The notes: generated by a model from the letters alone, not told the origin. 64,000 nucleotides of DNA from an uncultured Prevotella sp. (GCA_946415755.1 CAMKTS010000003.1:62001-126000); one strand, 5' to 3'; shown: positions 1-8,761, counted from the first letter of the stretch. Translations and numbers: made by a program.

Positions 1-1478
1 GTCAGCACTCCCGTGTTGGGATCTACCTTCACCACGTTCTCATTGCTCGACGAGAAGGTGATCTTGCCGTCGTAGTCCTGTGAACGCGTCACGGTGGGAG
101 CCGTCGGGGCAGGGTCGTTGAACTTGCCATTGACACGCGTCGTTGACAGTTTCAGGAATGCCTGGTGCTTCGTCCAGCTCGTCACCCTCAGCGTCACGGG
201 CAGGTTGTTGTCCTTAGAGTTCTCCTCCACCCACGCGTATGGCCACTGTGTCTCATAGACATAGCCGCAGTCCGAACCCACGAGGTTGGGGGTGTCGGGA
301 CCATTGTCGTAGAACACGAAGTAGCGTGTGCCATCGACGGTAGTCTCACGCGGTGTCTGGCTCAGCCCCTTGGCGCGGAGTTCCTTCACGCGGCTGACGT
401 CGAAGCGCTCGTGAACGAGCAGTCCTGTCTCCGTCGGCGACAGTTTCACGGCCTGCACCGTTGGGTTTTGGTTGTCCACCCTGAACCAGCTTGCATCACT
501 AACGTCGTAGTTCTCCACATGGCTCATATCCAACCACATCAGCTTGTTGTTCTCAGCGTTGACGCTATACAGGTGCGGACTGTCATCAATAATCAGGTTG
601 TGGATGTTGTTGTCCGCACAGCCGACACCATTCAGCACCGGGCAGTTCTTGATGTTCAGGTTCTGGATAGAACAGCCGCTGCATTCTATGCCACCCAGAT
701 TTGCCATATTCTCTACTGTCAGGTTCTGTGTGTTACACTGAAACAGTTGTAGGGCGTAGAATAGAGGCAGTCCACTGAGACGGAGGCTCTGTAACTTCAC
801 ATCCCCCATTCCTAATTCCCACAGTGCGTTACAGCCGGACACATTGATAGAGTTCAGCTCATAGATGTATATTTCCTCTCCTACATCACCAGCAACCCTG
901 AGCCATTGAAGCGTTGGATGGTTACTGACGTCGATGTCCTGAATGCCCGTCAACTTGAATTCGATACCTGTGGCGTTCATGATTTCGCACTTCGACATAT
1001 CTGTCAGTTTGGGCAGATTAATCAAATATACCGCATACTCTCTATTAGAGGCGGTCTTGATAGCGCTTAAATCACGACAATTGTTAACCTCAACATTCCA
1101 CAAGTTGTTTGAATAGGTCAAGTCCAACGAGGTAATCGCATAATTGTTGATATCAAATCGCCCCAAGTTCTTGAAGGGCTTTGCATCGAACGAGGTGATG
1201 CTGCTGTACGACTCCTCGTCGCCATTGAGAATAATGGTTTCCACGTTAGAGAAGATTTCCAGGCCCTTCAGGTTCTTGGCTCCCCAAACCTGCATCTCGA
1301 AACAATTCTCAATCTCCTCGTCGCTGAGCACGCCGTCATTGTCGCACGTATAGTCATAGTCCAAAACGCTTGCCCTCAGTTTTTCGTCGGGGAAGTTCGT
1401 TGCGTTAATCGCAACACTGGCCCTTGCACTGGTCAGCGCGAGGGCAAAAACTGCTAATGTCAGTAATGTTTTTTTCAT
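1..1478 (-). CDS. Secreted leucine-rich-repeat protein, 3' end outside window
   Basis: The gene starts at 1478 (ATG on the minus strand) and runs off the left edge without a stop, so about 492 residues are visible. The N-terminus is a signal peptide (MKKTLLTLAVFALALTSARA). The mature protein opens with INATNFPDEKLRASV followed by a D-Y-D-Y-T-C-D-N-D-G-V-L-S-D-E-E stretch that resembles a degenerate EF-hand calcium loop; this opening is common in secreted LRR proteins of Bacteroidales. About 300 residues of irregular leucine-rich repeats follow (L-x-x-L-x-I/V-x-x-C/N). The visible end has 'FSSSNENVVKVDPNTGVLT', typical of a BIG2-type bacterial Ig-like domain. It is probably a surface or secreted binding protein with unknown ligand. 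A full -33/-7 promoter lies 88 bases upstream. The family assignment is solid; the function is inferred only. Confidence 0.85.
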   Translation of the reverse strand, partial: MKKTLLTLAVFALALTSARASVAINATNFPDEKLRASVLDYDYTCDNDGVLSDEEIENCFEMQVWGAKNLKGLEIFSNVETIILNGDEESYSSITSFDAKPFKNLGRFDINNYAITSLDLTYSNNLWNVEVNNCRDLSAIKTASNREYAVYLINLPKLTDMSKCEIMNATGIEFKLTGIQDIDVSNHPTLQWLRVAGDVGEEIYIYELNSINVSGCNALWELGMGDVKLQSLRLSGLPLFYALQLFQCNTQNLTVENMANLGGIECSGCSIQNLNIKNCPVLNGVGCADNNIHNLIIDDSPHLYSVNAENNKLMWLDMSHVENYDVSDASWFRVDNQNPTVQAVKLSPTETGLLVHERFDVSRVKELRAKGLSQTPRETTVDGTRYFVFYDNGPDTPNLVGSDCGYVYETQWPYAWVEENSKDNNLPVTLRVTSWTKHQAFLKLSTTRVNGKFNDPAPTAPTVTRSQDYDGKITFSSSNENVVKVDPNTGVL

Positions 1479-1565
1479 ATTTTTTTGTTCATTAAGTTAT
1501 TCAATCGTAAGCCGCAGCGCATGATCTCTTCGCTGCCAAATACCATTATTATGCAATTAATCATG

Positions 1566-1597
1566 CAAAGATAGTGAATTCTGATGTAATCACCAAA
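1566..1597 (-). promoter_or_regulatory. Bacteroidetes promoter of the LRR gene
   Basis: On the minus strand TAtcTTTG (1573-1566) is preceded by TTTG (1597-1594) with a 20-base spacer, matching the Bacteroides consensus TTTG-N19-21-TAnnTTTG. It lies 88 bases before the ATG at 1478, leaving a leader of about 80 bases. Confidence 0.75.
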
Positions 1598-1639
1598 CAT
1601 ATCCCCGTTTTTTTTCAAAGGAATCGTGGTGACGGCTAC

Positions 1640-1856
1640 TTCGCGCACGCGCATAATATTTTGCTATTTTGCTAACTGCGTGTTACAATTTACAGAACTA
1701 CTGCGTCAGAATGAGGTTCACCGGGATCATGCGGATCATGGGGTCGGTTCTACTGATCACTTATCAAGGCAAATAATATGAGAATTAAGACAGTAATGAA
1801 TCATAATCAAAATGACGGACTCCTGAAAATGATCAGAAGAACCGACCCCATGATCC
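1640..1856. repeat. GC-rich tag plus long inverted repeat (copy 1)
   Basis: A 15-base tag TTCGCGCACGCGCAT (1640-1654) is followed 78 bases later by a 27-base inverted repeat. The arms are 1733-1759 and 1830-1856, with one mismatch and a 70-base AT-rich spacer. The left arm overlaps a short tandem duplication of GGATCATG. The same 15-base tag occurs beside another long inverted repeat at 14842-14998. No coding potential is seen here. Most of the 1479-2021 stretch is explained only by this element, the promoter and the terminator. Confidence 0.7.
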
Positions 1857-1981
1857 CTGTTGAAGGCAAAAAATAACACGAGTATTTCAAGAAAGCTCAC
1901 GGGATTACATCTTATTCCAAAGCAATGAGATATTGTACTTTTCTTCTTAAAAGGTCACCTGAAGGTCACCGCAAAAAGAAA

Positions 1982-2010
1982 AAGGAGTTGCGATTTTGTC
2001 GTAACTCCTT
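1982..2010 (-). terminator. Intrinsic terminator after tRNA-Met
   Basis: A 12-bp stem (AAGGAGTTACGA on the minus strand, one G-U pair) with a 5-base loop is followed on the minus strand by TTTCTTTTTG. It lies 11 bases past the tRNA 3' end, so it fits as the terminator of that transcript. Confidence 0.8.
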
Positions 2011-2021
2011 GATTTTCAGAG

Positions 2022-2095
2022 TGGACCAGGTAGGGCTTGAACCTACGACCTCCAGATTATGAGTCTGTTGCTCTAACCAACTGAGCTACAAGTCC
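2022..2095 (-). tRNA. tRNA-Met (CAT anticodon)
   Basis: The minus strand gives a complete cloverleaf: acceptor GGACTTG/CTGGTCC (one T-T mismatch at pair 6-67), D arm GCTCAGTTGGTTAGAGC, anticodon loop CTCATAA with anticodon CAT, T arm GTAGG-TTCAAGC-CCTAC and discriminator A. CCA is not encoded. It resembles an elongator tRNA-Met, because the anticodon stem lacks the three G-C pairs typical of initiator tRNA. A tRNA-Ile2 whose C34 is modified to lysidine shares the CAT anticodon and cannot be fully excluded. Confidence 0.9.
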
Positions 2096-2163
2096 GGTGC
2101 TTATCTTAAAAGCCCGTTCTCGAACGGCGATTTCAAAAAATCGGGTGCAAAGTTACTAAAAAG

Positions 2164-2191
2164 ATTAAAGATTAAAGATTAAAGATTAAAG
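2164..2191. repeat. Four perfect ATTAAAG heptads upstream of the Ca-ATPase promoter
   Basis: Four exact tandem copies of ATTAAAG end 27 bases before the -7 box at 2219. Copy-number change by slippage would alter the sequence just upstream of the -33 region. Related heptads occur at 4778-4805, 7724-7751 and 55572-55606. Confidence 0.85.
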
Positions 2192-2218
2192 AATTTTCTG
2201 TTTTTAACATTTTTATGT

Positions 2219-2226
2219 ACCTTTGC
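2219..2226 (+). promoter_or_regulatory. -7 box of the Ca-ATPase / ribF operon
   Basis: TAccTTTG followed by CAGC matches the Bacteroidetes -7 element. No clear -33 TTTG is present; the region holds TTTTCTG. The box overlaps the upstream in-frame ATG at 2215, which argues against that ATG as the start. Confidence 0.6.
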
Positions 2227-2229
2227 AGC

Positions 2230-4797
2230 GTGAAAACAGAAAAAAGAGAAGGATTAACCGCTGCCGAGGTACTGCACAGCAGGGAAAGATATGGTGAGAA
2301 CGTGTTGACTCCACCGAAGCGCCCATCGATGTGGAAACTGTATCTTGAGAAATACGACGACCCGATGGTGCGTATCCTGTTGGTTGCTGCCGCCGTGTCG
2401 TTTGTATTGGCTTTTGTCAAGAACGACTTCGTGGAAACCCTCGGCATTATTGCCGCTGTTATCCTGGCCACCACCGTAGGATTCTTTTTCGAGCGCGATG
2501 CTGCGCGTAAGTTTGACGTGCTGACACAGCTGGGTGAGGAACAGCCCGTGAAGGTGATGAGGGAGGGGCACGTTGTGGAGATTCCCCGCCGCGAAGTCGT
2601 GGTGGGCGATATCGTGCTGGTAGAGACTGGCGACGAGGTGCCTGCCGATGGCCGGTTGCTGGAAGCGACAGACCTGCAGGTCGACGAGTCGAGCCTGACG
2701 GGTGAGATGATAACGACGAAAGGCATATCCCCGTCTCCCTCCGAAAAGGAGGGGCACGCTAACGAGGCGTATCCGAAGGATATGCTGTTACGCTCGTCGA
2801 TGGTGATGAACGGTAACGGATATTATGTGGTGACGGCCGTGGGCGACGCGACGGAGATTGGTCATGTGGCACGGCAGGCTACGGAACTGACGGGGGTGAA
2901 GACCCCCCTGAACCTGCAGCTCGACCGGCTCGCCAAGCTGATCAGCAAGGTGGGCGGCGGCATCGCCATGGCCAGTTTCCTGATATTCCTGGTACACGAC
3001 ATCATCACCAATCCGCTTTGGTGGCACAACAACGACTATGTGTCGATGCTGGAAATCGTGCTCCGTTACTTTATGATGGCCGTCACACTCATCGTCATGG
3101 CCGTCCCGGAGGGACTGCCGATGGCCGTCACGCTGGCACTGGCTCTTAATATGCGACGGATGCTCAAGTCGAACAACCTGGTGCGCAAGCTACAGGCCTC
3201 GGAGACGATGGGTGCCGTCACCGTCATCTGTACCGACAAGACGGGTACGCTGACGGAAAACCGGATGACGGTTTTTGAAATGAGAAATGAGAAAGGAGCA
3301 ATGAGCAATGCCACTCCGGAGCTGGCCAAGGCCATTGCGCTGAATACCACGGCGACGCACGAGGTGGGCAATCCTACGGAGCAGGCCCTGCTGCGGTGGT
3401 TGCAGGAGCAGGGCGTAGATTACCAGCAGTTGCGCGAGGAGCATCCTATCAGCAGTCGCGAGCCGTTCTCTACCGAGCGGAAATACATGTCGACCACTGT
3501 TGGCCATACCATGTATATAAAAGGTGCCCCCGAAGTAGTATTTGGAATGATCAATGAGAAAGGAGAAAGGAGAAATGGAGTTGGCGCGACGGTGGCCCTG
3601 GAGGAGCAACTGCTGGAATGGCAGCGACATGCCATGCGAACGCTGGCCATCGCCGAAACTTCCCCCGGAAAGAAGGAGGGGGCGACACTGCTGGCCATCG
3701 TCGCTATCAGTGACCCGTTGCGCAAGGAGGTGCCTGCCGCCATCAGCCAGTGCCGACAGGCCGGCATCGACGTGAAGATTGTGACGGGGGATACCGCAGA
3801 AACAGCATTGGAGATAGCACGGCTGGCGGGAGTATTATCCGGAAATTCTGGAATCTCCAGTCAATCTGGTGTTATCACCGGTACGGACTTTGCGGCACTC
3901 TCTGACGAAGAGGCGCTGGAGCGTGTCAAAGACCTGAAGGTGATGTCGCGGGCACGTCCCACCGACAAGCAACGGCTGGTCAGCCTGCTGCAACAGTTGG
4001 GAGAAGTGGTGGCCGTAACGGGCGACGGTACCAACGATGCACCGGCCCTGAACCGTGCCCATGTGGGACTCTCATTAGGCTCTGGGGCTAGTGTGGCCAA
4101 GGAGGCCAGCGACATCACCCTCATCGACGACTCCTTCCGTTCCATCGTCCATGCCGTGATGTGGGGACGTTCGCTCTACAAGAATATCCAGCGCTTTATC
4201 TTCTTCCAGCTCATCGTCAATGTGGCGGCACTGCTGCTGGTACTCTTCGGAGCCTTCATCGGTACGGAGATGCCGCTTACCATCACCCAGATTCTGTGGG
4301 TCAACCTGATTATGGACACCTTTGCCGCTATGGCACTGGCCTCGCTGCCGCCCAGCCGTGAGGTGATGCAGGAACGGCCCCGCAGCAGGGATGCCTCCAT
4401 CGTCACGTCGGGTATGGCACGTGGAATCGGTATCATCGGCGGACTGTTCTTCGTGCTGACAGGTGCCTTGCTGTGGTACTTTGAGCACGTGGCAGGGATT
4501 GACGACCAGGAGCTGACCATCTTCTTTACCATCTTTGTCATGCTGCAGTGGTGGAACCTTTTCAATGCCCGCACGCTGGGGTCGTGCCATTCAGCCCTTC
4601 GCCAGCTGTGGAACTGCCAGGGTTTCCTGCTGGTATTGGTATTGGTGCTGATAGGGCAGTGGCTCATCGTCACCTTTGGCGGCAGGATGTTCCGCACCGT
4701 TCCGCTGGCGTGGGATGTATGGCTTTACATCATCCTCGGTACGTCGCCCGTGCTGTGGATAGGGGAAATATATAGGAAATTAAGAGTTAAGAATTAA
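2230..4797 (+). CDS. Calcium-transporting P-type ATPase (PMCA type)
   Basis: This P2-type cation pump exports Ca2+ across the inner membrane using ATP. It has the phosphorylation motif DKTGTLT (Asp about residue 336), the KGAPE nucleotide-domain motif, TGDGTNDAPAL in the hinge, the M4 signature VPEGLP followed by AVTLALA, and about ten membrane segments in the usual 2+2+6 order. The actuator loop is TGEM rather than the usual TGES; the key Glu is kept. The ATG at 2215 overlaps the promoter, so GTG at 2230 (V-K-T-E-K-R) is preferred; the transcript would then be almost leaderless. Three kinds of repeat island sit in frame: a CCCTCC/GGAGGG hairpin near 2728 and again near 3661, NEKG-type runs at 3283 and 3546, and a GNSG run at 3838. 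All fall in cytosolic loops. The last codons lie in AATTAAG heptads. ribF follows after 13 bases. Confidence 0.93.
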   Translation: MKTEKREGLTAAEVLHSRERYGENVLTPPKRPSMWKLYLEKYDDPMVRILLVAAAVSFVLAFVKNDFVETLGIIAAVILATTVGFFFERDAARKFDVLTQLGEEQPVKVMREGHVVEIPRREVVVGDIVLVETGDEVPADGRLLEATDLQVDESSLTGEMITTKGISPSPSEKEGHANEAYPKDMLLRSSMVMNGNGYYVVTAVGDATEIGHVARQATELTGVKTPLNLQLDRLAKLISKVGGGIAMASFLIFLVHDIITNPLWWHNNDYVSMLEIVLRYFMMAVTLIVMAVPEGLPMAVTLALALNMRRMLKSNNLVRKLQASETMGAVTVICTDKTGTLTENRMTVFEMRNEKGAMSNATPELAKAIALNTTATHEVGNPTEQALLRWLQEQGVDYQQLREEHPISSREPFSTERKYMSTTVGHTMYIKGAPEVVFGMINEKGERRNGVGATVALEEQLLEWQRHAMRTLAIAETSPGKKEGATLLAIVAISDPLRKEVPAAISQCRQAGIDVKIVTGDTAETALEIARLAGVLSGNSGISSQSGVITGTDFAALSDEEALERVKDLKVMSRARPTDKQRLVSLLQQLGEVVAVTGDGTNDAPALNRAHVGLSLGSGASVAKEASDITLIDDSFRSIVHAVMWGRSLYKNIQRFIFFQLIVNVAALLLVLFGAFIGTEMPLTITQILWVNLIMDTFAAMALASLPPSREVMQERPRSRDASIVTSGMARGIGIIGGLFFVLTGALLWYFEHVAGIDDQELTIFFTIFVMLQWWNLFNARTLGSCHSALRQLWNCQGFLLVLVLVLIGQWLIVTFGGRMFRTVPLAWDVWLYIILGTSPVLWIGEIYRKLRVKN

Positions 4798-4805
4798 GAG
4801 TTAAG
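4778..4805. repeat. AATTAAG/AGTTAAG heptads over the Ca-ATPase stop codon
   Basis: Four heptads alternate AATTAAG and AGTTAAG and run to 5 bases before the ribF ATG. They supply the C-terminal residues and stop (TAA at 4795-4797) of the ATPase. One unit more or less would change the C-terminus and the spacing to ribF. Confidence 0.85.
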
Positions 4806-4810
4806 AGTTG

Positions 4811-5707
4811 ATGGAGGGGTATGTAGCGACGATAGGGATGTTTGACGGTGTACATCTGGGGCATCAGTTTGTGATACGCCAGGTGGTGCAGTGTGCCCGT
4901 GAGCGCGGCCTCCTTTCGATGGCACTTACCTTCGACCATACGGTGCGCCGCGAGGCAGTGCTCACACCGCTTGACGAGAAACTGAGGCTGCTCAACGCGA
5001 CGGGGCTGGACCGTGTGGAAGTGCTGCCCTTTACCCGTGAACTGAAATCACTGACAGCCCGTGAGTTCATGCAGCAGGTGTTGAAGGAGCAGTTGCATGT
5101 CTGCGTGCTGATGACGGGCTATGACAACCGCTTCGGCCACAACCGCGAGGAAGGCTTTGACGACTATGTGTACTATGGCCGTGAGTTGGGCATCGAGGTC
5201 GTGAGTCTCCCCCCGGCTCCCTCCGAAGGAGGGGGAGGTGTCGTCAGCTCGTCGTATATCCGTCAGCTGTTGTCGGAGGGGCGGGTAGAGGAGGCTTCCC
5301 GGTGTCTGGGGCATCCCTATTTGATCAGCGGTCACGTGGAGCATGGCGAGCACGTCGGTACGGGATTGGGGTATCCTACTGCCAACCTGGTGGCCGACGA
5401 CCCAAACCAGCTGATTCCCGCCAACGGAGTCTATGCCGTGCAAGTCTTTCCTCCCACCGCTTCCTCCTCATCAATGCCCTATATGGGTATGATGAACATC
5501 GGTACCCGTCCAACCTTTGGCGTGTACCCCCAGACGCTGGAGGTTCACCTGCTCCATTACCACGGCGACCTCTACGGCCAGCGCCTTGGCGTGTCGTTCG
5601 TCGGTCGTATACGCGAAGAGCGCCGCTTCGACCATCTGGAAGCCCTGAAAAGACAACTCCAACAAGATGCCATACAGGCAGAGAGAATCATCAATAACAG
5701 AAAATGA
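4811..5707 (+). CDS. ribF: Bifunctional riboflavin kinase / FAD synthetase
   Basis: RibF phosphorylates riboflavin to FMN and adenylylates FMN to FAD in the cytosol. The N-terminal nucleotidyltransferase domain has GMFDGVHLGH at residues 9-18, and the C-terminal flavokinase domain has GTGLGYPTANL near residue 180 and the late NIGTRPTF motif. At 298 residues it has normal length. The in-frame TTG just upstream (4808) lies in the heptad tract, so ATG 4811 is preferred. Residues about 134-144 (P-P-A-P-S-E-G-G-G-G) come from a CCCTCC/GGAGGG palindrome like one inside the preceding ATPase gene. Its end overlaps the next ATG by 4 bases (ATGA), so it is translationally coupled to the CPBP protease. 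Confidence 0.95.
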   Translation: MEGYVATIGMFDGVHLGHQFVIRQVVQCARERGLLSMALTFDHTVRREAVLTPLDEKLRLLNATGLDRVEVLPFTRELKSLTAREFMQQVLKEQLHVCVLMTGYDNRFGHNREEGFDDYVYYGRELGIEVVSLPPAPSEGGGGVVSSSYIRQLLSEGRVEEASRCLGHPYLISGHVEHGEHVGTGLGYPTANLVADDPNQLIPANGVYAVQVFPPTASSSSMPYMGMMNIGTRPTFGVYPQTLEVHLLHYHGDLYGQRLGVSFVGRIREERRFDHLEALKRQLQQDAIQAERIINNRK

Positions 5708-6471
5708 AGAAAGCGATTAGTTACCTTTTTATCTTTGTGGCCATCCAGTTTGTGGGGGGAGCCGCTATCAACACCATCTGGAATTTGGCCACGGGGTCGA
5801 CAGACCGTACCGCCGCCCTGATCATCACGCTGACCACCGTGGTCAGCATCATCACCATGCTGCTGTTCCTGCTCATGCGGTGGACGGTAGTCTCACCGAA
5901 GTGGCTGCGAACGCGCCCCTGGACGGTACTGGCATGGAGCGTGGTGGCCGCCCTCGGTGCCCTCATCCCGTCGGCATGGTTGCAGGAGATGATACCCGAA
6001 CTGCCCAGCTTGGCAGAAGACGAGTTTGAGATGATTCTCAGCAATCGCTGGGGCTATCTGACCATCGGACTGCTGGCTCCTCTGTCGGAGGAGATGGTGA
6101 TGCGCGGTGCCGTCCTGAAAGAGCTTCTGAAGTCGCAAAGGCTCTCGCCATGGGGTGCCATCGCCCTCTCTGCATTGTTCTTTGCCCTCATCCACATGAA
6201 TCCTGTGCAGATGCCGCATGCCTTTCTCATCGGACTGCTGCTGGGTTGGATGTACTGGCGTACGGGCAGCATCTTGCCGGGCATTGTCTACCATTGGGTC
6301 AACAACAGCGTTGCCTTTGTCTTGTATCGGATATATCCTGATCCCGACATCAAGCTGTCAGACATCTTCCAGGGCGGCCAGCAACATGTGCTGATGGCCG
6401 TCGGTTTCTCGCTGCTGATCCTGTTGCCGGCCCTCTACCAGCTACATCTCTGGATGCGTCGGGCAGAATAG
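5704..6471 (+). CDS. CPBP family intramembrane metalloprotease
   Basis: This integral membrane protein has about seven hydrophobic segments and the three CPBP/Abi motifs: EEMVMR (EExxxR), FALIH (FxxxH) and HWVNN (HxxxN). The family includes CAAX-prenyl endopeptidases in eukaryotes and, in bacteria, proteins linked to bacteriocin immunity and membrane protein processing. The substrate here is unknown. At 255 residues it is typical. It is translationally coupled to ribF by ATGA and ends 10 bases before the convergent M16 gene, leaving no room for a conventional terminator between them. Confidence 0.9.
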   Translation: MKKAISYLFIFVAIQFVGGAAINTIWNLATGSTDRTAALIITLTTVVSIITMLLFLLMRWTVVSPKWLRTRPWTVLAWSVVAALGALIPSAWLQEMIPELPSLAEDEFEMILSNRWGYLTIGLLAPLSEEMVMRGAVLKELLKSQRLSPWGAIALSALFFALIHMNPVQMPHAFLIGLLLGWMYWRTGSILPGIVYHWVNNSVAFVLYRIYPDPDIKLSDIFQGGQQHVLMAVGFSLLILLPALYQLHLWMRRAE

Positions 6472-6480
6472 GGGGGAGCC

Positions 6481-7701
6481 TCACCATACCAGCGTCTGTA
6501 GCCTGTCAGGATGGAATACGTACTGCGCCGTGTCCTGCAGCTGTGTGGCTGTCAGCTCGTCAATGCTTCTGAAGAGTTCGTCGATGTGGCGCTCCCGGCC
6601 GTTGTGCAGGTAGTGGCGGGCAAAGTCGAGTGCAAACTGTTCCCTGTTGTCGCAGGCGATGGCTAATTGTCCTTTCAGCTGTCGTTTGGCAGCTGTCAGC
6701 TGACGCACACTGAGCGGCTGTTGCATCAGCCGGTCGAGTTCGCGGTGTACCAGTCGCAGACAGCGTTTCACATCGTGGTGGTCGCAGCCGAAGTATACCG
6801 ACCAGCAGCCCGTATCGCTGTAGCTGACCATCGAGCTTTCCACGGTATAGACCAGTCCGTGTCGCTCGCGCAGCGAGAGGTTGAGACGGGCATTCATGGC
6901 CGGACCGCCCAACAGGTTGTTCAGCAGGTAGAGCGGCATGCGCCGTGGGTCGTCGTAGGCAAAGGCACGGCTTCCCAGCATGACGTGGCTTTGATGGTGG
7001 TTCTCGGAGATGAGCGGTGCCGACAGGGCCGGGTGTATGCTAGGACTGTTGCCATCCTGCAGTTCTCTGGTCTCTATCTGCTCACCTCTTGCCTCTATGT
7101 TTTTTACCAGCTGTGCAAAGTTGACATCGCCGTAGACGAAGAACACGGCATTCGCCGGACGGTAGTGACGGCCGGTGAAGCGGCGGGCATCGGCAGTGGT
7201 GAACTGCTTGACCCTTTCGGGGGTTCCCAGGATGTTGTGGCCCAGCGGATGTCCCTTGAACAGCAGGTTCTCAAACTCGTCGTAGATGAGTTCCGCCGGC
7301 GAGTCGTTATAGCTTTCTATCTCGTCGCAGATGACATCGGCCTCATGGTCTATCTCCTGCTGCGGATATTCGCTGCAGAACACGATGTCCATCAGCAGGT
7401 CGACAGCCCGTGGCAGGTGTTCCTTCAGTACGGCGGCATAGAATACCGTATCTTCCTTGTTGGTGAATGCGTTCAGGTCGCCTCCGATGCTTTCGAGACA
7501 GTTCATAATCTGGAGCGACGAGCGACGGCGCGTTCCCTTGAAGGATACGTGTTCGCAGAAATGGGCCAGTCCCTCTTCGCCAGCCTCTTCCTGTCGTGTA
7601 CCGGCATGGATGCCGATGCCGCAGTAGATGACATTTGATGCCGACGGCAAATGAATGATACGCAGACCGTTTGCGAGTGTTGTTGTGTGATATTTTGCCA
7701 T
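6481..7701 (-). CDS. M16 family zinc peptidase (processing-peptidase-like)
   Basis: This single-unit inverzincin has the inverted zinc motif HxxEH as H47-F-C-E50-H51 and the third ligand Glu in ICDEI at about E127, 76 residues later, exactly the spacing of active M16 proteins. The C-terminal M16 domain (about residues 165-350) follows. At 406 residues it matches the two-domain PqqL/YmxG-like short form. There is no signal peptide, so it is probably cytosolic; degradation of peptides is the usual inferred role. Its promoter box TActTTTG (7717-7710) lies 9 bases from the ATG, so the leader is very short. Confidence 0.92.
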   Translation of the reverse strand: MAKYHTTTLANGLRIIHLPSASNVIYCGIGIHAGTRQEEAGEEGLAHFCEHVSFKGTRRRSSLQIMNCLESIGGDLNAFTNKEDTVFYAAVLKEHLPRAVDLLMDIVFCSEYPQQEIDHEADVICDEIESYNDSPAELIYDEFENLLFKGHPLGHNILGTPERVKQFTTADARRFTGRHYRPANAVFFVYGDVNFAQLVKNIEARGEQIETRELQDGNSPSIHPALSAPLISENHHQSHVMLGSRAFAYDDPRRMPLYLLNNLLGGPAMNARLNLSLRERHGLVYTVESSMVSYSDTGCWSVYFGCDHHDVKRCLRLVHRELDRLMQQPLSVRQLTAAKRQLKGQLAIACDNREQFALDFARHYLHNGRERHIDELFRSIDELTATQLQDTAQYVFHPDRLQTLVW

Positions 7702-7709
7702 TTTGCGTG

Positions 7710-7717
7710 CAAAAGTA
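7710..7717 (-). promoter_or_regulatory. -7 box of the M16 peptidase gene
   Basis: On the minus strand TActTTTGCACGC stands 8 bases before the ATG at 7701. It is divergent from the PfkB promoter at 7762, and the two are separated by AATTCTT heptads. Confidence 0.65.
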
Positions 7718-7723
7718 CGAAAT

Positions 7724-7751
7724 AATTCTTAATTCTTAATTCTTAATTCTC
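7724..7751. repeat. AATTCTT heptads between divergent promoters
   Basis: Three exact AATTCTT units and one AATTCTC unit, followed by AATTT, fill the space between the -7 boxes of the M16 (7710-7717) and PfkB (7762-7769) genes. They occupy the -33 region of the PfkB promoter, so a change of unit number would shift promoter geometry. Confidence 0.85.
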
Positions 7752-7761
7752 AATTTATTTG

Positions 7762-7769
7762 TATCTTTG
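7762..7769 (+). promoter_or_regulatory. -7 box of the PfkB kinase gene
   Basis: TAtcTTTGCAC lies 19 bases before the ATG at 7789. No TTTG is found at the usual -33 distance, where the heptad repeats sit. Confidence 0.65.
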
Positions 7770-7788
7770 CACACAAAAACATAAAACT

Positions 7789-8718
7789 ATGAGGAAAGTA
7801 ATAGGAATTGGTGAAACGGTGCTGGACATCATTTTCAGGAACGACCAGCCTGTCAGTGCAGTACCCGGTGGCTCTACGTTCAATGCCATGATCTCGTTAG
7901 GCAGGTGTGGCATCCAGACCAGCTTTATCAGTGAGACGGGCAACGACCGCGTGGGGCGTATGATTATACAGTTCTTGCGCGACAACGGCTGTGATGCCGA
8001 CAGCGTGAATGTCTATCCGCAATCAAAGTCACCGCTGTCGCTGGCTTTCCTTAACGAAAAGAACGATGCCGAGTACATCTTCTACAAAGACCATCCCAAC
8101 GACCGCCTGGACTTCATCCATCCGGAAGTGCAGGAGAACGACCTGGTGCTCTTCGGTTCCTATTATGCGCTGAACCCCGTCATCCGTCCGCAGGTGAAGG
8201 GTTTTCTGGAATATGCCCGTCAGCGGGGAGCCATCCTCTACTATGATGTCAACTTCCGTGCCTCGCACCAGCATGAGGTGCTGAGGCTGACGACCAACCT
8301 GCTGGAGAATTTCGAGCTGGCTGATATCGTGCGTGGCTCGTCGGAAGATTTTGAGATTCTGTTCAAGAAGACCGACCCCGATGCCGTGTATCGCTCCCAA
8401 ATCATGTTCTACACCAAGAAGTTCATCTATACCCATGCCGCAGAGCCTATCGAGCTGCGTGCCGACGGCGGACTGAGCAAGCAGTATCCCGTACTGCCCA
8501 CCGAGACGGTAAGCACCATTGGGGCGGGCGACAACTTCAACGCCGGCCTGCTCTACGGAATGATTCAGGGCGGCATCACCCGTGCCGATATAGAACGGGG
8601 ACTGAGCGAGGCACAGTGGGACAGCATCATCATGCAGGGACAAGAGTTCTCTGCAGAGGTGTGCCGCAGCCTCTACAACTATGTGTCGCCGGAATTCGGG
8701 GAAAGGAAGAGGATCTGA
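7789..8718 (+). CDS. PfkB family carbohydrate kinase
   Basis: This ribokinase-fold sugar or nucleoside kinase has the N-terminal PGGSTFNA motif (substrate side) and the C-terminal GAGDNFNAG motif, whose Asp is the catalytic base and which normally reads GAGDxFxAG. At 309 residues it has family length. The start is set at 7789 (MRKVIGIGET); the in-frame extension upstream to 7759 (MYLCTQ) is promoter DNA. The substrate cannot be read from sequence; the neighbours (M16 peptidase, flavodiiron protein) give no sugar context. A 43-base A-rich gap separates it from the flavodiiron gene, so they may be cotranscribed. Confidence 0.9.
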   Translation: MRKVIGIGETVLDIIFRNDQPVSAVPGGSTFNAMISLGRCGIQTSFISETGNDRVGRMIIQFLRDNGCDADSVNVYPQSKSPLSLAFLNEKNDAEYIFYKDHPNDRLDFIHPEVQENDLVLFGSYYALNPVIRPQVKGFLEYARQRGAILYYDVNFRASHQHEVLRLTTNLLENFELADIVRGSSEDFEILFKKTDPDAVYRSQIMFYTKKFIYTHAAEPIELRADGGLSKQYPVLPTETVSTIGAGDNFNAGLLYGMIQGGITRADIERGLSEAQWDSIIMQGQEFSAEVCRSLYNYVSPEFGERKRI

Positions 8719-8761
8719 AAGTAAAAAGGTAAAAAAGACAAACGAATAAAAGATAAAGAAT

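Noticed and set aside
1733..1856. The long inverted repeat as a transposon with coding capacity
   Set aside because: The 70-base spacer holds no frame, and no target-site duplication was seen by eye.
2215..2229. ATG 2215 as start of the Ca-ATPase
   Set aside because: The TACCTTTG promoter box overlaps these codons, and the extra residues (MYLCS) do not belong to the family. The same logic removes the upstream starts at 7759, 40750 and 27130.
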